Origin: Deltaproteobacteria bacterium
GTDB lineage: Bacteria; Desulfobacterota; Desulfomonilia; UBA1062
Reading direction: 5' to 3'
NCBI GenBank assembly: GCA_029547045.1
Contig: JAKPQL010000077.1
Coordinates: 1-64,000, forward strand
Length of the DNA: 64,000 nucleotides
Shown: piece after piece, positions 52,158 through 60,556 of the stretch
How positions within the stretch are numbered: the first letter of the stretch is position 1
Layout of the letters: every line of letters begins with the position of its first letter
Position numbers and translations under genes: made by a program
Notes under the pieces: generated by a model
Databases searched by the model: none
What the model was told of the DNA's origin: nothing
The model's input: only the letters and a program-made list of their open reading frames with translations

Positions 52158-53089
52158 GTACGCCGGTTGATGAGGTTGACCCAGTCCCGGTACATGACCG
52201 AGAGGACCATGAAGTCCTTCTCGTTGTCCACGTCCAGGGCTGCACCGCCGATGGTGGTTTCCACCAGCCTGAAGCGAGTCCCCAGCACCTCTGAGATGAG
52301 TCGCTCCAGCTTGTGGCGGGATACGGCGTAGCTCACCATGCGGGCCAGCCCCGGGAGGCCCACCGCGGTGAGGCCTGCGGATATCTGAAGAAGCAGGTAC
52401 AGGACAAGGGTCTTGCCGATCTTGCCGGGGCCGAGCCGGACGATCTCCAGGATGGCCCGGCCGATATTCATGAGCTCCTTCTGGTAGCGGTATTCGTACA
52501 CCTTCAGCACCAGGTCGATGCTGTTCAGCAGGACAAAGGGCCTGGCCATGTGGAGGTTGTTCTGCCTGAAGTTCCCCTCCCGGGTGTGGAACGTGGCCAT
52601 CTTGATGCCGGGTCTCCCCTTGCGCGGGCCGAATTCCCTGAGGGTCTCCTCCGAGGTGATGCCGGCGATATAGTCGTACCTGTCCATGTCGCAGTTCGAG
52701 ATGAACTGCTCCAGCTCCTCCACGCTGAGCAGCGGGATGTCGCCCGAGAGGAACAGGACGTGCTTGGCATAGTGCTTCTCGATGAGGGCGCCGGTGATCT
52801 CGGGCTTGTCGCGGTACTCGGGGAGCGACTGGAGGAACCCTTCCCACCCGTTCTCGGCCAGGCTCCTCTTCTGCGGCACGATGTGGGCGCGGGTGTCGCC
52901 GATGACCTCCTCGAACCTGTCCCTGGGTCCCACCACCACGATGTTGTCGATGGACCCGCACGCCTGGAGGGTCTCCACGATGTGCCGGATGATGGGCACC
53001 CCGCCGACGTCCAGCAGGGCCTTGTTCTTCTTGAATACCCTGCGGGCGGCCCTCCCGTCGCCCGCAGTCACGATGGCGTCGATTCCCAT
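52142..53089 (-). CDS. nucleotidyltransferase-like protein (MobA/GlmU-N fold), divergent
   Basis: About 315 residues from ATG 53089; the track start is TTG 53107. The N-terminal 200 residues read as a sugar/molybdopterin nucleotidyltransferase: DAIVTAGDGR..FKKNKALLDVGGVPIIRHIVETL, then NIVVVGPRDRF and VLFLSGDIPLLSVEELEQFI. The usual LAGGxGxRM loop is TAGDGRAAR, lacking the double Gly. The C-terminal 110 residues contain a hydrophobic stretch (TLVLYLLLQISAGLTAVGLPGLARMV), possibly membrane-associated. Function unknown. Confidence 0.75.
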   Translation of the reverse strand: MGIDAIVTAGDGRAARRVFKKNKALLDVGGVPIIRHIVETLQACGSIDNIVVVGPRDRFEEVIGDTRAHIVPQKRSLAENGWEGFLQSLPEYRDKPEITGALIEKHYAKHVLFLSGDIPLLSVEELEQFISNCDMDRYDYIAGITSEETLREFGPRKGRPGIKMATFHTREGNFRQNNLHMARPFVLLNSIDLVLKVYEYRYQKELMNIGRAILEIVRLGPGKIGKTLVLYLLLQISAGLTAVGLPGLARMVSYAVSRHKLERLISEVLGTRFRLVETTIGGAALDVDNEKDFMVLSVMYRDWVNLINRRTHHLA

Positions 53090-53227
53090 ATCCCGGTATG
53101 AACTCAAAAAAACCCCCGATTGTCAAGCCTCTTGAGCATGCAGGCCTGGGCTCACCCGGTTCCTTTTCCCTTGAACTCCAGAGCTTGTTGCCGTACCGTA
53201 CCCCCATCACAACGCAAAGGACGCCCC

Positions 53228-53944
53228 ATGGATGCTCATGACCGCGCAACCCTGCTCTCCGGACTGAGCGCCGCGGTGCCCATCTGGATCGGCTATGCGG
53301 CGGTGGGCGTGCCCTTCGGGGTCCTTGCCGCACAGGCCGGACTCGGCACCTTCCAGATCGCCCTGATGTCGCTGGTCGTCTTTGCCGGCAGCTCCCAGTT
53401 CATTGCGGTCTCCCTGCTATCGTCCGGTGCGCCGGTGCTGCCCATCGTCATCACCACCTTCTTCGTGAACCTCAGGCACCTCCTCATGAGCTCCAGCCTG
53501 GCCCTGCACCTCAGGGGGCTGAGCCGGTGGAGATTGAGCCTCTTCGCGGCCGAGATCACAGACGAGACCTTTGCCGTGAACCTCACCCGGTTCAGGGGCG
53601 CCTCCTGGGACGAGAACAAGGCCGGGATCGTGAACCACACCGCGCACCTCGCCTGGATCATCAGCTCTATGGCCGGCGGACTCCTCGGCGGGGTCATCCC
53701 CCACGGGGCGCTGGGCATCGACTACGCGCTCACCGCCATGTTCCTCGCGCTGCTGGTCCTGCAGACCACCTCACCCCTCATCGCACTGGTCGCCCTGTGC
53801 TCCGGGGCGCTGGCAGTTCTCATCTCGCTCGCGCTGCCCGGAAACTGGAACGTTATCCTTGCCACCGTCTTCTCCGCCACAGCGGGCCTCGTCATCCAGG
53901 ACCTATGGCCAGGGCTCTCCAAGGACAGCCGGGTGGCCCCATGA
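53228..53944 (+). CDS. azlC: AzlC family branched-chain amino-acid permease subunit
   Basis: 238 residues with about five to seven membrane helices (GYAAVGVPFGVLAA, LPIVITTFFVNLRHLLMSSSLALHL, ALTAMFLALLVLQT). The segment FAGSSQFIAVSLL..FFVNLRHLLMSSSL is characteristic of AzlC, which with AzlD exports branched-chain amino acids. ATG 53228 follows AAAGGA. Its stop overlaps the azlD start (ATGA). Confidence 0.92.
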   Translation: MDAHDRATLLSGLSAAVPIWIGYAAVGVPFGVLAAQAGLGTFQIALMSLVVFAGSSQFIAVSLLSSGAPVLPIVITTFFVNLRHLLMSSSLALHLRGLSRWRLSLFAAEITDETFAVNLTRFRGASWDENKAGIVNHTAHLAWIISSMAGGLLGGVIPHGALGIDYALTAMFLALLVLQTTSPLIALVALCSGALAVLISLALPGNWNVILATVFSATAGLVIQDLWPGLSKDSRVAP

Positions 53945-54264
53945 CGGCGGAGCAGTACCTTCTGTGCATCGCGGGCATGGGCCTGGTGACCTACATCCCC
54001 CGGTGGCTTCCCCTCCTGTGGCTCTCCGGCAGGGAGATCCCTCCACTATTCGTGCGGTGGCTCTCGCTGGTCCCGGCGGGTATCCTCAGCGCCCTGGTGG
54101 CGCCATCGCTGGTCCTGGACCAGGCCACGGGCCGCTTCTGCCTGATGAGGCCGGAATTCCTCGCGGCCCTGCCCACCCTCGCCTTTGCCTGGTGGAGCCG
54201 CTCGCTGGGGGGGACCGTGATCGTGGGCATGCTCCTGTATTCCCTGGCAGGAAGGCTCTGCTGA
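53941..54264 (+). CDS. azlD: AzlD family transporter subunit
   Basis: 107 residues, three or four membrane helices (LLCIAGMGLVTYIPRWLPLLWL; WLSLVPAGILSALVAPSLV; GTVIVGMLLYSLAGRL). Small partner of AzlC. Real start is the overlapping ATG 53941; the longer track ORF is a shadow of azlC. Confidence 0.9.
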   Translation: MTAEQYLLCIAGMGLVTYIPRWLPLLWLSGREIPPLFVRWLSLVPAGILSALVAPSLVLDQATGRFCLMRPEFLAALPTLAFAWWSRSLGGTVIVGMLLYSLAGRLC

Positions 54265-54391
54265 TCCCGGTGAAATGCCACTGTGATGGATGAGCCGGAC
54301 ATGACCCTGTCCCGGAAACACCATCTGGGGATTGCATGTCTATTTTCGTTTTTGATATATATCGATAACAGAAGCCATTGGTATTTTCGCA

Positions 54392-54408
54392 GCCGAAACC
54401 ATTTCGGC
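54392..54408. promoter_or_regulatory. palindrome GCCGAAA-CCA-TTTCGGC before fic
   Basis: Perfect 7-base arms ending 22 bases before the fic ATG, within an AT-rich leader (54330-54400) that also holds the palindrome GATATATATC. A possible operator for the C-terminal winged helix of the Fic protein or another repressor. Confidence 0.4.
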
Positions 54409-54430
54409 ACAGTGGCCACGAGGAGGGATC

Positions 54431-55585
54431 ATGACGGCATCACCCAGGGCCCCAGGCCGCGCGGTGAAGATCAAGCAGGGCATCTATGCCCATGTGCCTG
54501 ACCCGCTGCCGCCCCGCCTGGAGTGGACGCCTGCTCTGATGCGGTCCATCTCCGAGGCAGACCGCCTCATCGGGTGGCTGGCCGGCGAAGGGAGGAGGCT
54601 GCCGAACCCCCACCTCCTCATGCGGCCGTTCCTCGCGCGCGAGGCGGTGCTGTCGAGCCGCATCGAGGGCACCCAGGCCACCCTGGGTGAGGTCCTGGCC
54701 GCGGATGCCGGCGCGGCCGTGGGCCGCAGCCCGGACGAGATCAGGGACGTGGCGAACTACGTGGCCGCCCTGGACCACGGGATCGAACGCCTACAGACGC
54801 TCTCGCTCTCCCTGGGGCTGATCCTCGAGATCCACGGCAGGCTCATGCAGGGTTCCGGCAACGGGCTTGCTAGACCTGGGGAGTTCCGCAGCACCCAGAA
54901 CTGGATCGGCTCCCCGGGGTGCTCGCTGGCGGACGCCTCCTACATCCCGCCGCCCCCGGAGATGCTCATGGAGTGCCTGGGCGACCTGGAGACGTTCCTG
55001 CAGGACACCACGCTGCCCCCCCTGGCCCAGATCGCGCTCGCCCACTACCAGTTCGAGGCGATCCACCCCTTCATCGACGGCAACGGCCGCGTGGGGCGGC
55101 TCCTGATCACCCTGTTCCTGGTGGAGCGGGGCGTGCTGCCCACACCGCTGCTGTACCTGAGCGCCTTCTTCGAGGCGACCCGGACCCATTACTACGAGCG
55201 TCTCCGCCGGGTAAGCACTGAGGGCGACTGGGAATCCTGGCTGCTGTACTTCTTCAACGGCGTTGCGCGCCAGGCAGAGGACGCCCTGGACAGGGCAGAG
55301 ACCATCAACGACCTCATGACCCGGTGGCGCCAGGAGGTGGGTCAGATTTCATCAAAGGTCGCCCCGGCTGTCCTGGAACGCCTCGCCGCCAACCCGTACA
55401 TCACGGCCAAGAAGCTCTCCACCGACCTGAACATCGCATTCACCACCGCCCAGCGAACCATCGACAAGATGACGGCCCTGGGCATCCTCAGGGAGATGCG
55501 CCAGGCGAAGCGCGACCGGGTGTACTGCGCCCAGGGGATCCTGGACATCCTGGAACGACCCGCCCGTCTCGTGCCCCTGGGGTGA
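54431..55585 (+). CDS. Fic-domain protein with N-terminal inhibitory helix and C-terminal winged helix
   Basis: 384 residues. The Fic motif HPFIDGNGRVGR near residue 214 is intact, so nucleotidyl transfer (usually AMPylation) onto a target hydroxyl is possible. SSRIEGT near 75 is the class II inhibitory motif whose Glu blocks ATP binding until released. The end (AANPYITAKKLSTDLNIAFTTAQRTIDKMTALGIL) is a winged helix-turn-helix. Cytosolic; such proteins can control their own promoter. GAGGAGGG precedes the ATG. No toxin/antitoxin partner is adjacent. Confidence 0.92.
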   Translation: MTASPRAPGRAVKIKQGIYAHVPDPLPPRLEWTPALMRSISEADRLIGWLAGEGRRLPNPHLLMRPFLAREAVLSSRIEGTQATLGEVLAADAGAAVGRSPDEIRDVANYVAALDHGIERLQTLSLSLGLILEIHGRLMQGSGNGLARPGEFRSTQNWIGSPGCSLADASYIPPPPEMLMECLGDLETFLQDTTLPPLAQIALAHYQFEAIHPFIDGNGRVGRLLITLFLVERGVLPTPLLYLSAFFEATRTHYYERLRRVSTEGDWESWLLYFFNGVARQAEDALDRAETINDLMTRWRQEVGQISSKVAPAVLERLAANPYITAKKLSTDLNIAFTTAQRTIDKMTALGILREMRQAKRDRVYCAQGILDILERPARLVPLG

Positions 55586-55935
55586 GTGGATATCGGGGTG
55601 AAAAACGGGCACACGACCCAGATGATGTGTTTGAATAGGATCTCTGAAGGAACCAAGGATCGTCCTGTTGCTTTGAACTCATAGTTCCTCATGTCTTGAA
55701 GTCAACCTGAAGATTTCGCAAAAGAATCGTTGATTCTTCCATCTCAACGAAAGCAGAGATCATGCACTAAAAAAAGGCAGCAGGGTGAGGCGGCTTCTTC
55801 AAACCCATTGATCCCGGGCCGCAAGTGACGGTTCAAAGGAGATCGGCTTCCAGCGTTGACTTGGGATCAAGATCATCTCTTCTGTGGTGTTCTGAGAAAT
55901 TCATCTTTGCAAGGAGCGCCTGTCAGGGCAGGAGC
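55586..55935. other. gene-free interval between fic and the SprA-related gene
   Basis: Nothing coding is convincing here; composition is AT-richer than the genes around it. It contains the perfect inverted repeat AAGAATC-GTT-GATTCTT (55722-55738) without a T-tract. It may include the ends of the two convergent transcripts. Confidence 0.5.
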
Positions 55936-56643
55936 TCATGCAATCGCATGAAAAGGCATGTTCGTCTCAGGGTTTTCCGGGACAGGTTCCGTGGGCTCTT
56001 CCCTATCAGACCCTTGGACCTCTTCCTGGCCCTGGTCCTGCTGTTCGAAGGCGGCCTGCATGTCGGCCATCCTCTCCTGGGAAGCCTCTGTCCGGGCATG
56101 CTGCGCCTTCTGTGCCGCCGCCGCGGCCACGGCCCGGTCCTGGGCGCTGGGATCGGCAGGCGCCAGGGCCGAGGCCCTGACCCGCTGCATCTTCTGGATG
56201 GTCTGTTCGGGGTCGTTCTCCGAGGAGGTATCGATGCTCACCTCTCCGCCCACGGCGTAGATCCTGCCGTCAGGTCCCCGCTGATACTGATACTTCACCC
56301 CTCCCCGGATCAGCCCGCCGCCTGCGGCCATGTGGGCCATCTCGTGGGCCCTGACCTTCTGGTCCCGCTGCGCGAGCTGCTGGACCTGCCTGCGCTCCTC
56401 GTTGGAGAGTTCCTCCGTGCCCTTGTTTTCTTCGAAGTCGTTTTTCAACTCGTTCGTCCTGTCAGACCCGGATATGGTCCCTGTCCGGTCATAGACGGGG
56501 TTGCGGGACTCCGGCGAGCCGATGCGCACAGCATCGTCTCCCCGGGGCACAGACCCTGGGCAGGACGGCGCCTCCCGGGACAGGGACTGATCCCGCGGAC
56601 AGCTCTGGTATACGCTCTCAGGGCTGATGGGCAGTATCTTCAT
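55936..56643 (-). CDS. SprA-related putative metalloprotease (CJM1_0395-type family)
   Basis: 235 residues, no signal peptide, low complexity at both ends. The core VRAHEMAHMAAGGGLIRGGVKYQYQRGPDGRIYAVGGEVSID is the PF12118-type signature, with HExxH zinc ligands (HEMAH). The start has a Ser/Pro-rich segment, and the end is Ala/Gln-rich, then acidic. Proteolytic activity is predicted from the motif only. The gene stands alone, with a terminator for the upstream HD gene before it. Confidence 0.85.
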   Translation of the reverse strand: MKILPISPESVYQSCPRDQSLSREAPSCPGSVPRGDDAVRIGSPESRNPVYDRTGTISGSDRTNELKNDFEENKGTEELSNEERRQVQQLAQRDQKVRAHEMAHMAAGGGLIRGGVKYQYQRGPDGRIYAVGGEVSIDTSSENDPEQTIQKMQRVRASALAPADPSAQDRAVAAAAAQKAQHARTEASQERMADMQAAFEQQDQGQEEVQGSDREEPTEPVPENPETNMPFHAIA

Positions 56644-56719
56644 ACGCTTTCACACGCTGCGCGGAGCACTGTAATAACTGATCGGCACATACTGTTTTCT
56701 AATTACATAGGGCCTTTTC

Positions 56720-56744
56720 GGGAAAAGGAAAGGGGGTGTCCCCC
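56720..56744 (-). terminator. Rho-independent terminator after the HD phosphohydrolase gene
   Basis: Read on the minus strand: GGGGG-ACA-CCCCC followed by TTTCCTTTT, 23 bases after the stop at 56767. A further hairpin (CCTTTT-CCCG-AAAAGG on the minus strand) follows. Confidence 0.7.
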
Positions 56745-56766
56745 GTTCATGCCGCGCCGGACCCCC

Positions 56767-57543
56767 TCACGCGAGGGAATAGGTGTCGATGATCCTGCGC
56801 TCGAGCTCGCCCTCTATCCTGGCGATGACCTCCACGTGGCCGGCGATGGACGAGTTCTGGAGCTTGTGCCGCAGGAGCTCGTCCACCTGGAAGATCCCCG
56901 CGGAGTTTGCCAGCGTGATCACCAGCTTCACGGGCCGCTGGTCGCCCTCCTCGATGTCCACCGCGTCCACTGCCTGGGCAGAGATGGAGTGGATGTTCAC
57001 CTTGCCCGCCTCGAAGGGGATGCGCGAGCGACCCTCCTTCATGTCCAGGGCGTCAGCCACCTTGAGGACGCCCGCCTCCACGGTGAGGCAGGTCTCCTTG
57101 GCGTTGTGGGCCACGATGGCGTGCATGACCTCGGCGGTGATGACGGTGAGCGCCGGCTCATTATAGATCCCCTGCAGGAGCTGCCGGCACTTGGGGTAGG
57201 CGAAGATGAGGCTGTGCCGCTCGTGGTCGTTGCGGTGCACCGCGATGCCGATGTCGTGGAGGCAGGAGGCGAGGACCACCACCACCTCGGCGTCGTCCGG
57301 TTCCAGGCCGTGGTTCTTCACCACGCTGGGCTCCACCCCTCCCTTCACCAGCAGGCGGAGTATCCTCAACGCGGCGTTCGCCACGATGCGGATATGGATC
57401 TCGCCGTGGTCGTTGATGCCGCTGCGGTCCACAGCGTTCATGTTGGCGCATTTCCACAGCTGGAGCAGTTCCTGGTCTTCCTGGATGCGCTCCATCAGGA
57501 GTGCGAGCCGGGCATTCTTCTTCGTGGGTAAGTGAAAGCTCAT
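56767..57543 (-). CDS. HD-domain metal-dependent phosphohydrolase
   Basis: 258 residues. VVVLASCLHDIGIAVHRNDHERHS with HIRIVANAALRIL upstream and EVMHAIVAHNAKETC downstream gives the H..HD..D metal site of the HD superfamily. Soluble; substrate unknown (nucleotides or a signalling phosphate are typical). ATG 57543 follows AGGGAGG; the 429-residue track ORF runs on over an unrelated antisense frame. Confidence 0.88.
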   Translation of the reverse strand: MSFHLPTKKNARLALLMERIQEDQELLQLWKCANMNAVDRSGINDHGEIHIRIVANAALRILRLLVKGGVEPSVVKNHGLEPDDAEVVVVLASCLHDIGIAVHRNDHERHSLIFAYPKCRQLLQGIYNEPALTVITAEVMHAIVAHNAKETCLTVEAGVLKVADALDMKEGRSRIPFEAGKVNIHSISAQAVDAVDIEEGDQRPVKLVITLANSAGIFQVDELLRHKLQNSSIAGHVEVIARIEGELERRIIDTYSLA

Positions 57544-57694
57544 GGGGATCCTCCCTTTCACCTGGACGGATACGTACCATATTCCCGGGCACGATGGTAG
57601 TACCGCCGCATGTCCTGCGGCCTGGGTCCCGGCATCGATCCCCGCGCTCCCGGGTATTCCTTGACAGCCGGCCCTCCTCGCCGTACCTACAGGC

Positions 57695-58876
57695 ATGATG
57701 GCGAGAGAGAACGGTATCACCTTTGATTTCGACATGCCCGTGAACAGGCGCAACACCTCGAGCCTCAAGTGGGACCGGTACCGGGGCACGGACACCCTGC
57801 CCCTGTGGGTGGCGGACATGGACTTCCAGGCCCCGCCCGCGGTCCTGGCTACACTGCGGAAGCGCGTGGACCACGGCGTGTTCGGGTACACGCTCCCCTC
57901 GGATGACCTGATGGATGCGGTGCTGGCCATGCTCCGGAGCGCCCATGCCTGGGAGGTCCGGCCCGAGTGGGTCGTGTGGCTGCCCGGGCTTGTCACGGGC
58001 CTGAACGTCGCCTGCCGATGCGTGGGGGAACCTGGTGACGAGATCATGACCACCACCCCTGCCTATCCGCCCTTCCTGAGCGCGCCTTCGATGGCACAAC
58101 GCAGCCTGATCAACGTTCCCCACGTGGCAGAGGCGTCAGGATACGCCTTTGACTTCGATCGCATGGAACGTTCTGCAACGGACCGCACGCGCATGTTCAT
58201 CCTGTGCAACCCGCACAACCCCACTGGCAGGGTCTTCACCAGGGCCGAACTCGAACGTCTGGCAGGATTGTGTCTGAGCGGGGGCATGGTCATCTGTTCG
58301 GACGAGATCCACTGCGGTCTGGTCCTCGACCACGACAAGGCCCACCTCTCCATCGCCGCCTTGGACGGAGAAGTGGCACGCCGGAGCATCACCCTGCTCG
58401 CGCCCAGCAAGACGTACAACCTGCCAGGCCTCGGATGCTCGCTGGCAGTGATCCCGGACAATGACCTGCGCTCACGGTTCAGACAGGTCATGGCCGGCAT
58501 CGTGCCGCATGTCAATGCACTGGGGTTCGCCGCCGCCCTGGCCGCGTACCGCGACTGCGAGGACTGGCGCCTGGAGCTCATCGGCTATCTCCGGGAAAAC
58601 CGCGACCTGGTGGAGTCCTTCGTGGCAAACTCCGGGGGCCTGTCCATGCACCACGTGGAGGCCACCTACCTGGCGTGGATCGACTGCCGGGGCATCGGGC
58701 ACGATGACCCTGCGGCCTTTTTCGAACAGGCCGGGGTGGGCCTGTCCAGCGGCGCTGACTTCGGCACCCCGGGCTTCGTGCGCCTGAACTTCGGGTGCCG
58801 CCGCAGCCTGCTGGACGAAGCGCTCTCCAGGATGGGTTCTGCGCTTGGTCAGCGCGCCGAGGCCCCGGCTCCGTAG
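57695..58876 (+). CDS. patB: PatB/MalY-type PLP-dependent C-S lyase (cystathionine beta-lyase)
   Basis: 393 residues, fold type I aminotransferase family. N-terminal FDFDMPVNRRNTSSLKWDRY and LPLWVADMDFQAPPAVL are the MalY/PatB start; ILCNPHNPTGRVFTRAEL and SDEIHCGLVLD position the cofactor, whose Lys lies in APSKTYNLPGLGCS. Reaction: cystathionine or cysteine to pyruvate, ammonia and a thiol. Cytosolic. It converges on rhlE, overlapping its 3' end by 28 bases. Confidence 0.93.
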   Translation: MMARENGITFDFDMPVNRRNTSSLKWDRYRGTDTLPLWVADMDFQAPPAVLATLRKRVDHGVFGYTLPSDDLMDAVLAMLRSAHAWEVRPEWVVWLPGLVTGLNVACRCVGEPGDEIMTTTPAYPPFLSAPSMAQRSLINVPHVAEASGYAFDFDRMERSATDRTRMFILCNPHNPTGRVFTRAELERLAGLCLSGGMVICSDEIHCGLVLDHDKAHLSIAALDGEVARRSITLLAPSKTYNLPGLGCSLAVIPDNDLRSRFRQVMAGIVPHVNALGFAAALAAYRDCEDWRLELIGYLRENRDLVESFVANSGGLSMHHVEATYLAWIDCRGIGHDDPAAFFEQAGVGLSSGADFGTPGFVRLNFGCRRSLLDEALSRMGSALGQRAEAPAP

Positions 58877-60108
58877 CGCGCGCCGGCACCGCGCGGCCTG
58901 CCTCCCCGGGTCTTCATGGAATGGCGCTGGGGACTCCTCCCTCGACCTCCCTGGCGGGCCGCCGGGAACAGGCCCTCGGGCCTGGGCCGTGTATAGTCGA
59001 AGCCCGGCAGGACCTTGTGCTCAAGTGCCGCCCCGAGGGCGCACTCGATGGCGTACGCCATGGAGGTGTCCTCGCTGGTGACGAAGGTGAAGGCCTCGCC
59101 CGTCCTGGAAACGCGGCCGGTGCGGCCGATGCGGTGGGTGTACGACTCGGCGGTGTCGGGCATGTCGTAGTTGATGACATGGGTGATGGCCGACACGTCG
59201 ATGCCGCGGGCAGCGATGTCCGTTGCCACGAGGATCTTGTACGACCCGGCGCGGAATCCCTCGATGGCATGCTGCCGCTGGCTCTGCGACAGGTTGCCCT
59301 GCAGGGACGTGGCGCTGAACCCCGAAAGCCCCAGCTGTTCGGCCAGCTTCTTTGCGCGGTGCTTGGTCCGGGTGAACACGAGCACCGAGTCCGTTACGGT
59401 GTGCCGGAGCAACTCCTTGAGCAGGGCCGTTTTCAGATGCTGCTCAACGTGGTAGAGGGCGTGGGATATGGTTTCCACGGGCTTGGTATGGTCGACCTGG
59501 ACCGTGACCGCATCGCGGAGCATGTCGGCGGACAGGCGGCGGATGTCATCGGGCATGGTGGCCGAAAAGAGCAGGTTCTGCCGCTTCATGGGGAGCTGCC
59601 TGACGATCCGGCGGATGTCGGGAAGGAAGCCCATGTCGAACATGCGGTCGGCCTCGTCGATGACCAGGGTCTCCAGGCCGGAGAGGTCGATGGTCTTCCG
59701 GGACAGGTGGTCCAGCAGCCTGCCAGGGCAGGCCACGAGGATCTCAGAGCCGCGCCTGACGGCCTGGACCTGGGGCTCCATGCCCACGCCGCCGATGATG
59801 ACAGAGCTGTGGAGCTTCGTGTTCTTCCCCAGTGCGGTGACGCTCTCGTGTATCTGGACGGCCAGTTCCCGCGTGGGTGCAAGGATCAGGGCCCTGACCC
59901 TGCGGCGCGGGCCGGTCATGAGCCTGTGGAGCAGCGGCAGCGCAAAGGCCGCCGTCTTCCCGGTGCCGGTCTGAGCGAGGCCCAGGACGTCACTTCCGTT
60001 CACGATGTGGGGGATGGACTGTGCCTGGATGGGGGTGGGTGAGGTGTATCCCTGCGCAGCGATTGCAGCAGAGATGTCCGGGTGTAGATTGAAGTGTTCG
60101 AATGTCAT
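58849..60108 (-). CDS. rhlE: DEAD-box RNA helicase (RhlE-type)
   Basis: 419 residues from ATG 60108 (AAAGGAG six bases before). All helicase motifs are present: PTPIQAQSIP (Q), AQTGTGKTAAF (I), PTRELAVQI (Ia), CPGRLLDHL (Ib), VIDEADRMFD (II), LLFSATMP (III), LVFTRTKHRAKKLAE (IV), TDIAARGIDV (V) and HRIGRTGR (VI). The basic tail (QGGRGRSPQRHSMKTRGGRPRGAGARYGAGASAR) binds RNA. Acts in ribosome assembly or mRNA decay. Track start 60183 is unlikely. Confidence 0.95.
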   Translation of the reverse strand: MTFEHFNLHPDISAAIAAQGYTSPTPIQAQSIPHIVNGSDVLGLAQTGTGKTAAFALPLLHRLMTGPRRRVRALILAPTRELAVQIHESVTALGKNTKLHSSVIIGGVGMEPQVQAVRRGSEILVACPGRLLDHLSRKTIDLSGLETLVIDEADRMFDMGFLPDIRRIVRQLPMKRQNLLFSATMPDDIRRLSADMLRDAVTVQVDHTKPVETISHALYHVEQHLKTALLKELLRHTVTDSVLVFTRTKHRAKKLAEQLGLSGFSATSLQGNLSQSQRQHAIEGFRAGSYKILVATDIAARGIDVSAITHVINYDMPDTAESYTHRIGRTGRVSRTGEAFTFVTSEDTSMAYAIECALGAALEHKVLPGFDYTRPRPEGLFPAARQGGRGRSPQRHSMKTRGGRPRGAGARYGAGASAR

Positions 60109-60556
60109 TGATGCTCCTTTGTATAGTATGTGTCTGGCACTGGGTCTGTGCCCTCGCGGGCAGGCCCGGTCTCCTGAAACCACTGGGATGTTTTTCAGCG
60201 GGAATGCATCGGACTCGTGGCAGATGGGTTCCTGTTCGGTTGTTCGGCTGAATATCTTGATGAATGACGATCCCCTGTTCCCTTGTCCGTTTGCTGATAC
60301 GTCGTGTCGATCATGCCATTTCCATGGTTATCCAGCCTCGTCCCTGAGCACGCACGCGTGCCCTTCTTGTTCTGAAAGACGGGAGGTATCGGCTTATGCC
60401 TCAAAGGCCTGCCGGGTGTCTTCGAGAAAGGGTATTCAGGTAAGACCGACTCGCATTCCAGACTGCGCGTATCACTACGCGCCCCCACGGAGGCTGTCAA
60501 GGAGAAAAGACATTTGGCGGCCGTTTCCCCGGATACGGCGCCTGCCTTGTGCATCT
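60109..60556. other. gene-free interval upstream of rhlE
   Basis: 448 bases without a convincing gene; the two track ORFs across it lack family-like sequence. As rhlE points away from it, it probably carries the rhlE promoter and a leader, and the end of the L,D-transpeptidase transcript. TGGCACTGGGTCTGTG near 60155 resembles a sigma-54 box but has no gene to serve. Confidence 0.5.

Noticed and set aside
60150-60170. TGGCACTGGGTCTGTG, sigma-54-like
   Set aside because: The -12 element ends GT instead of GC and no plus-strand gene lies downstream.
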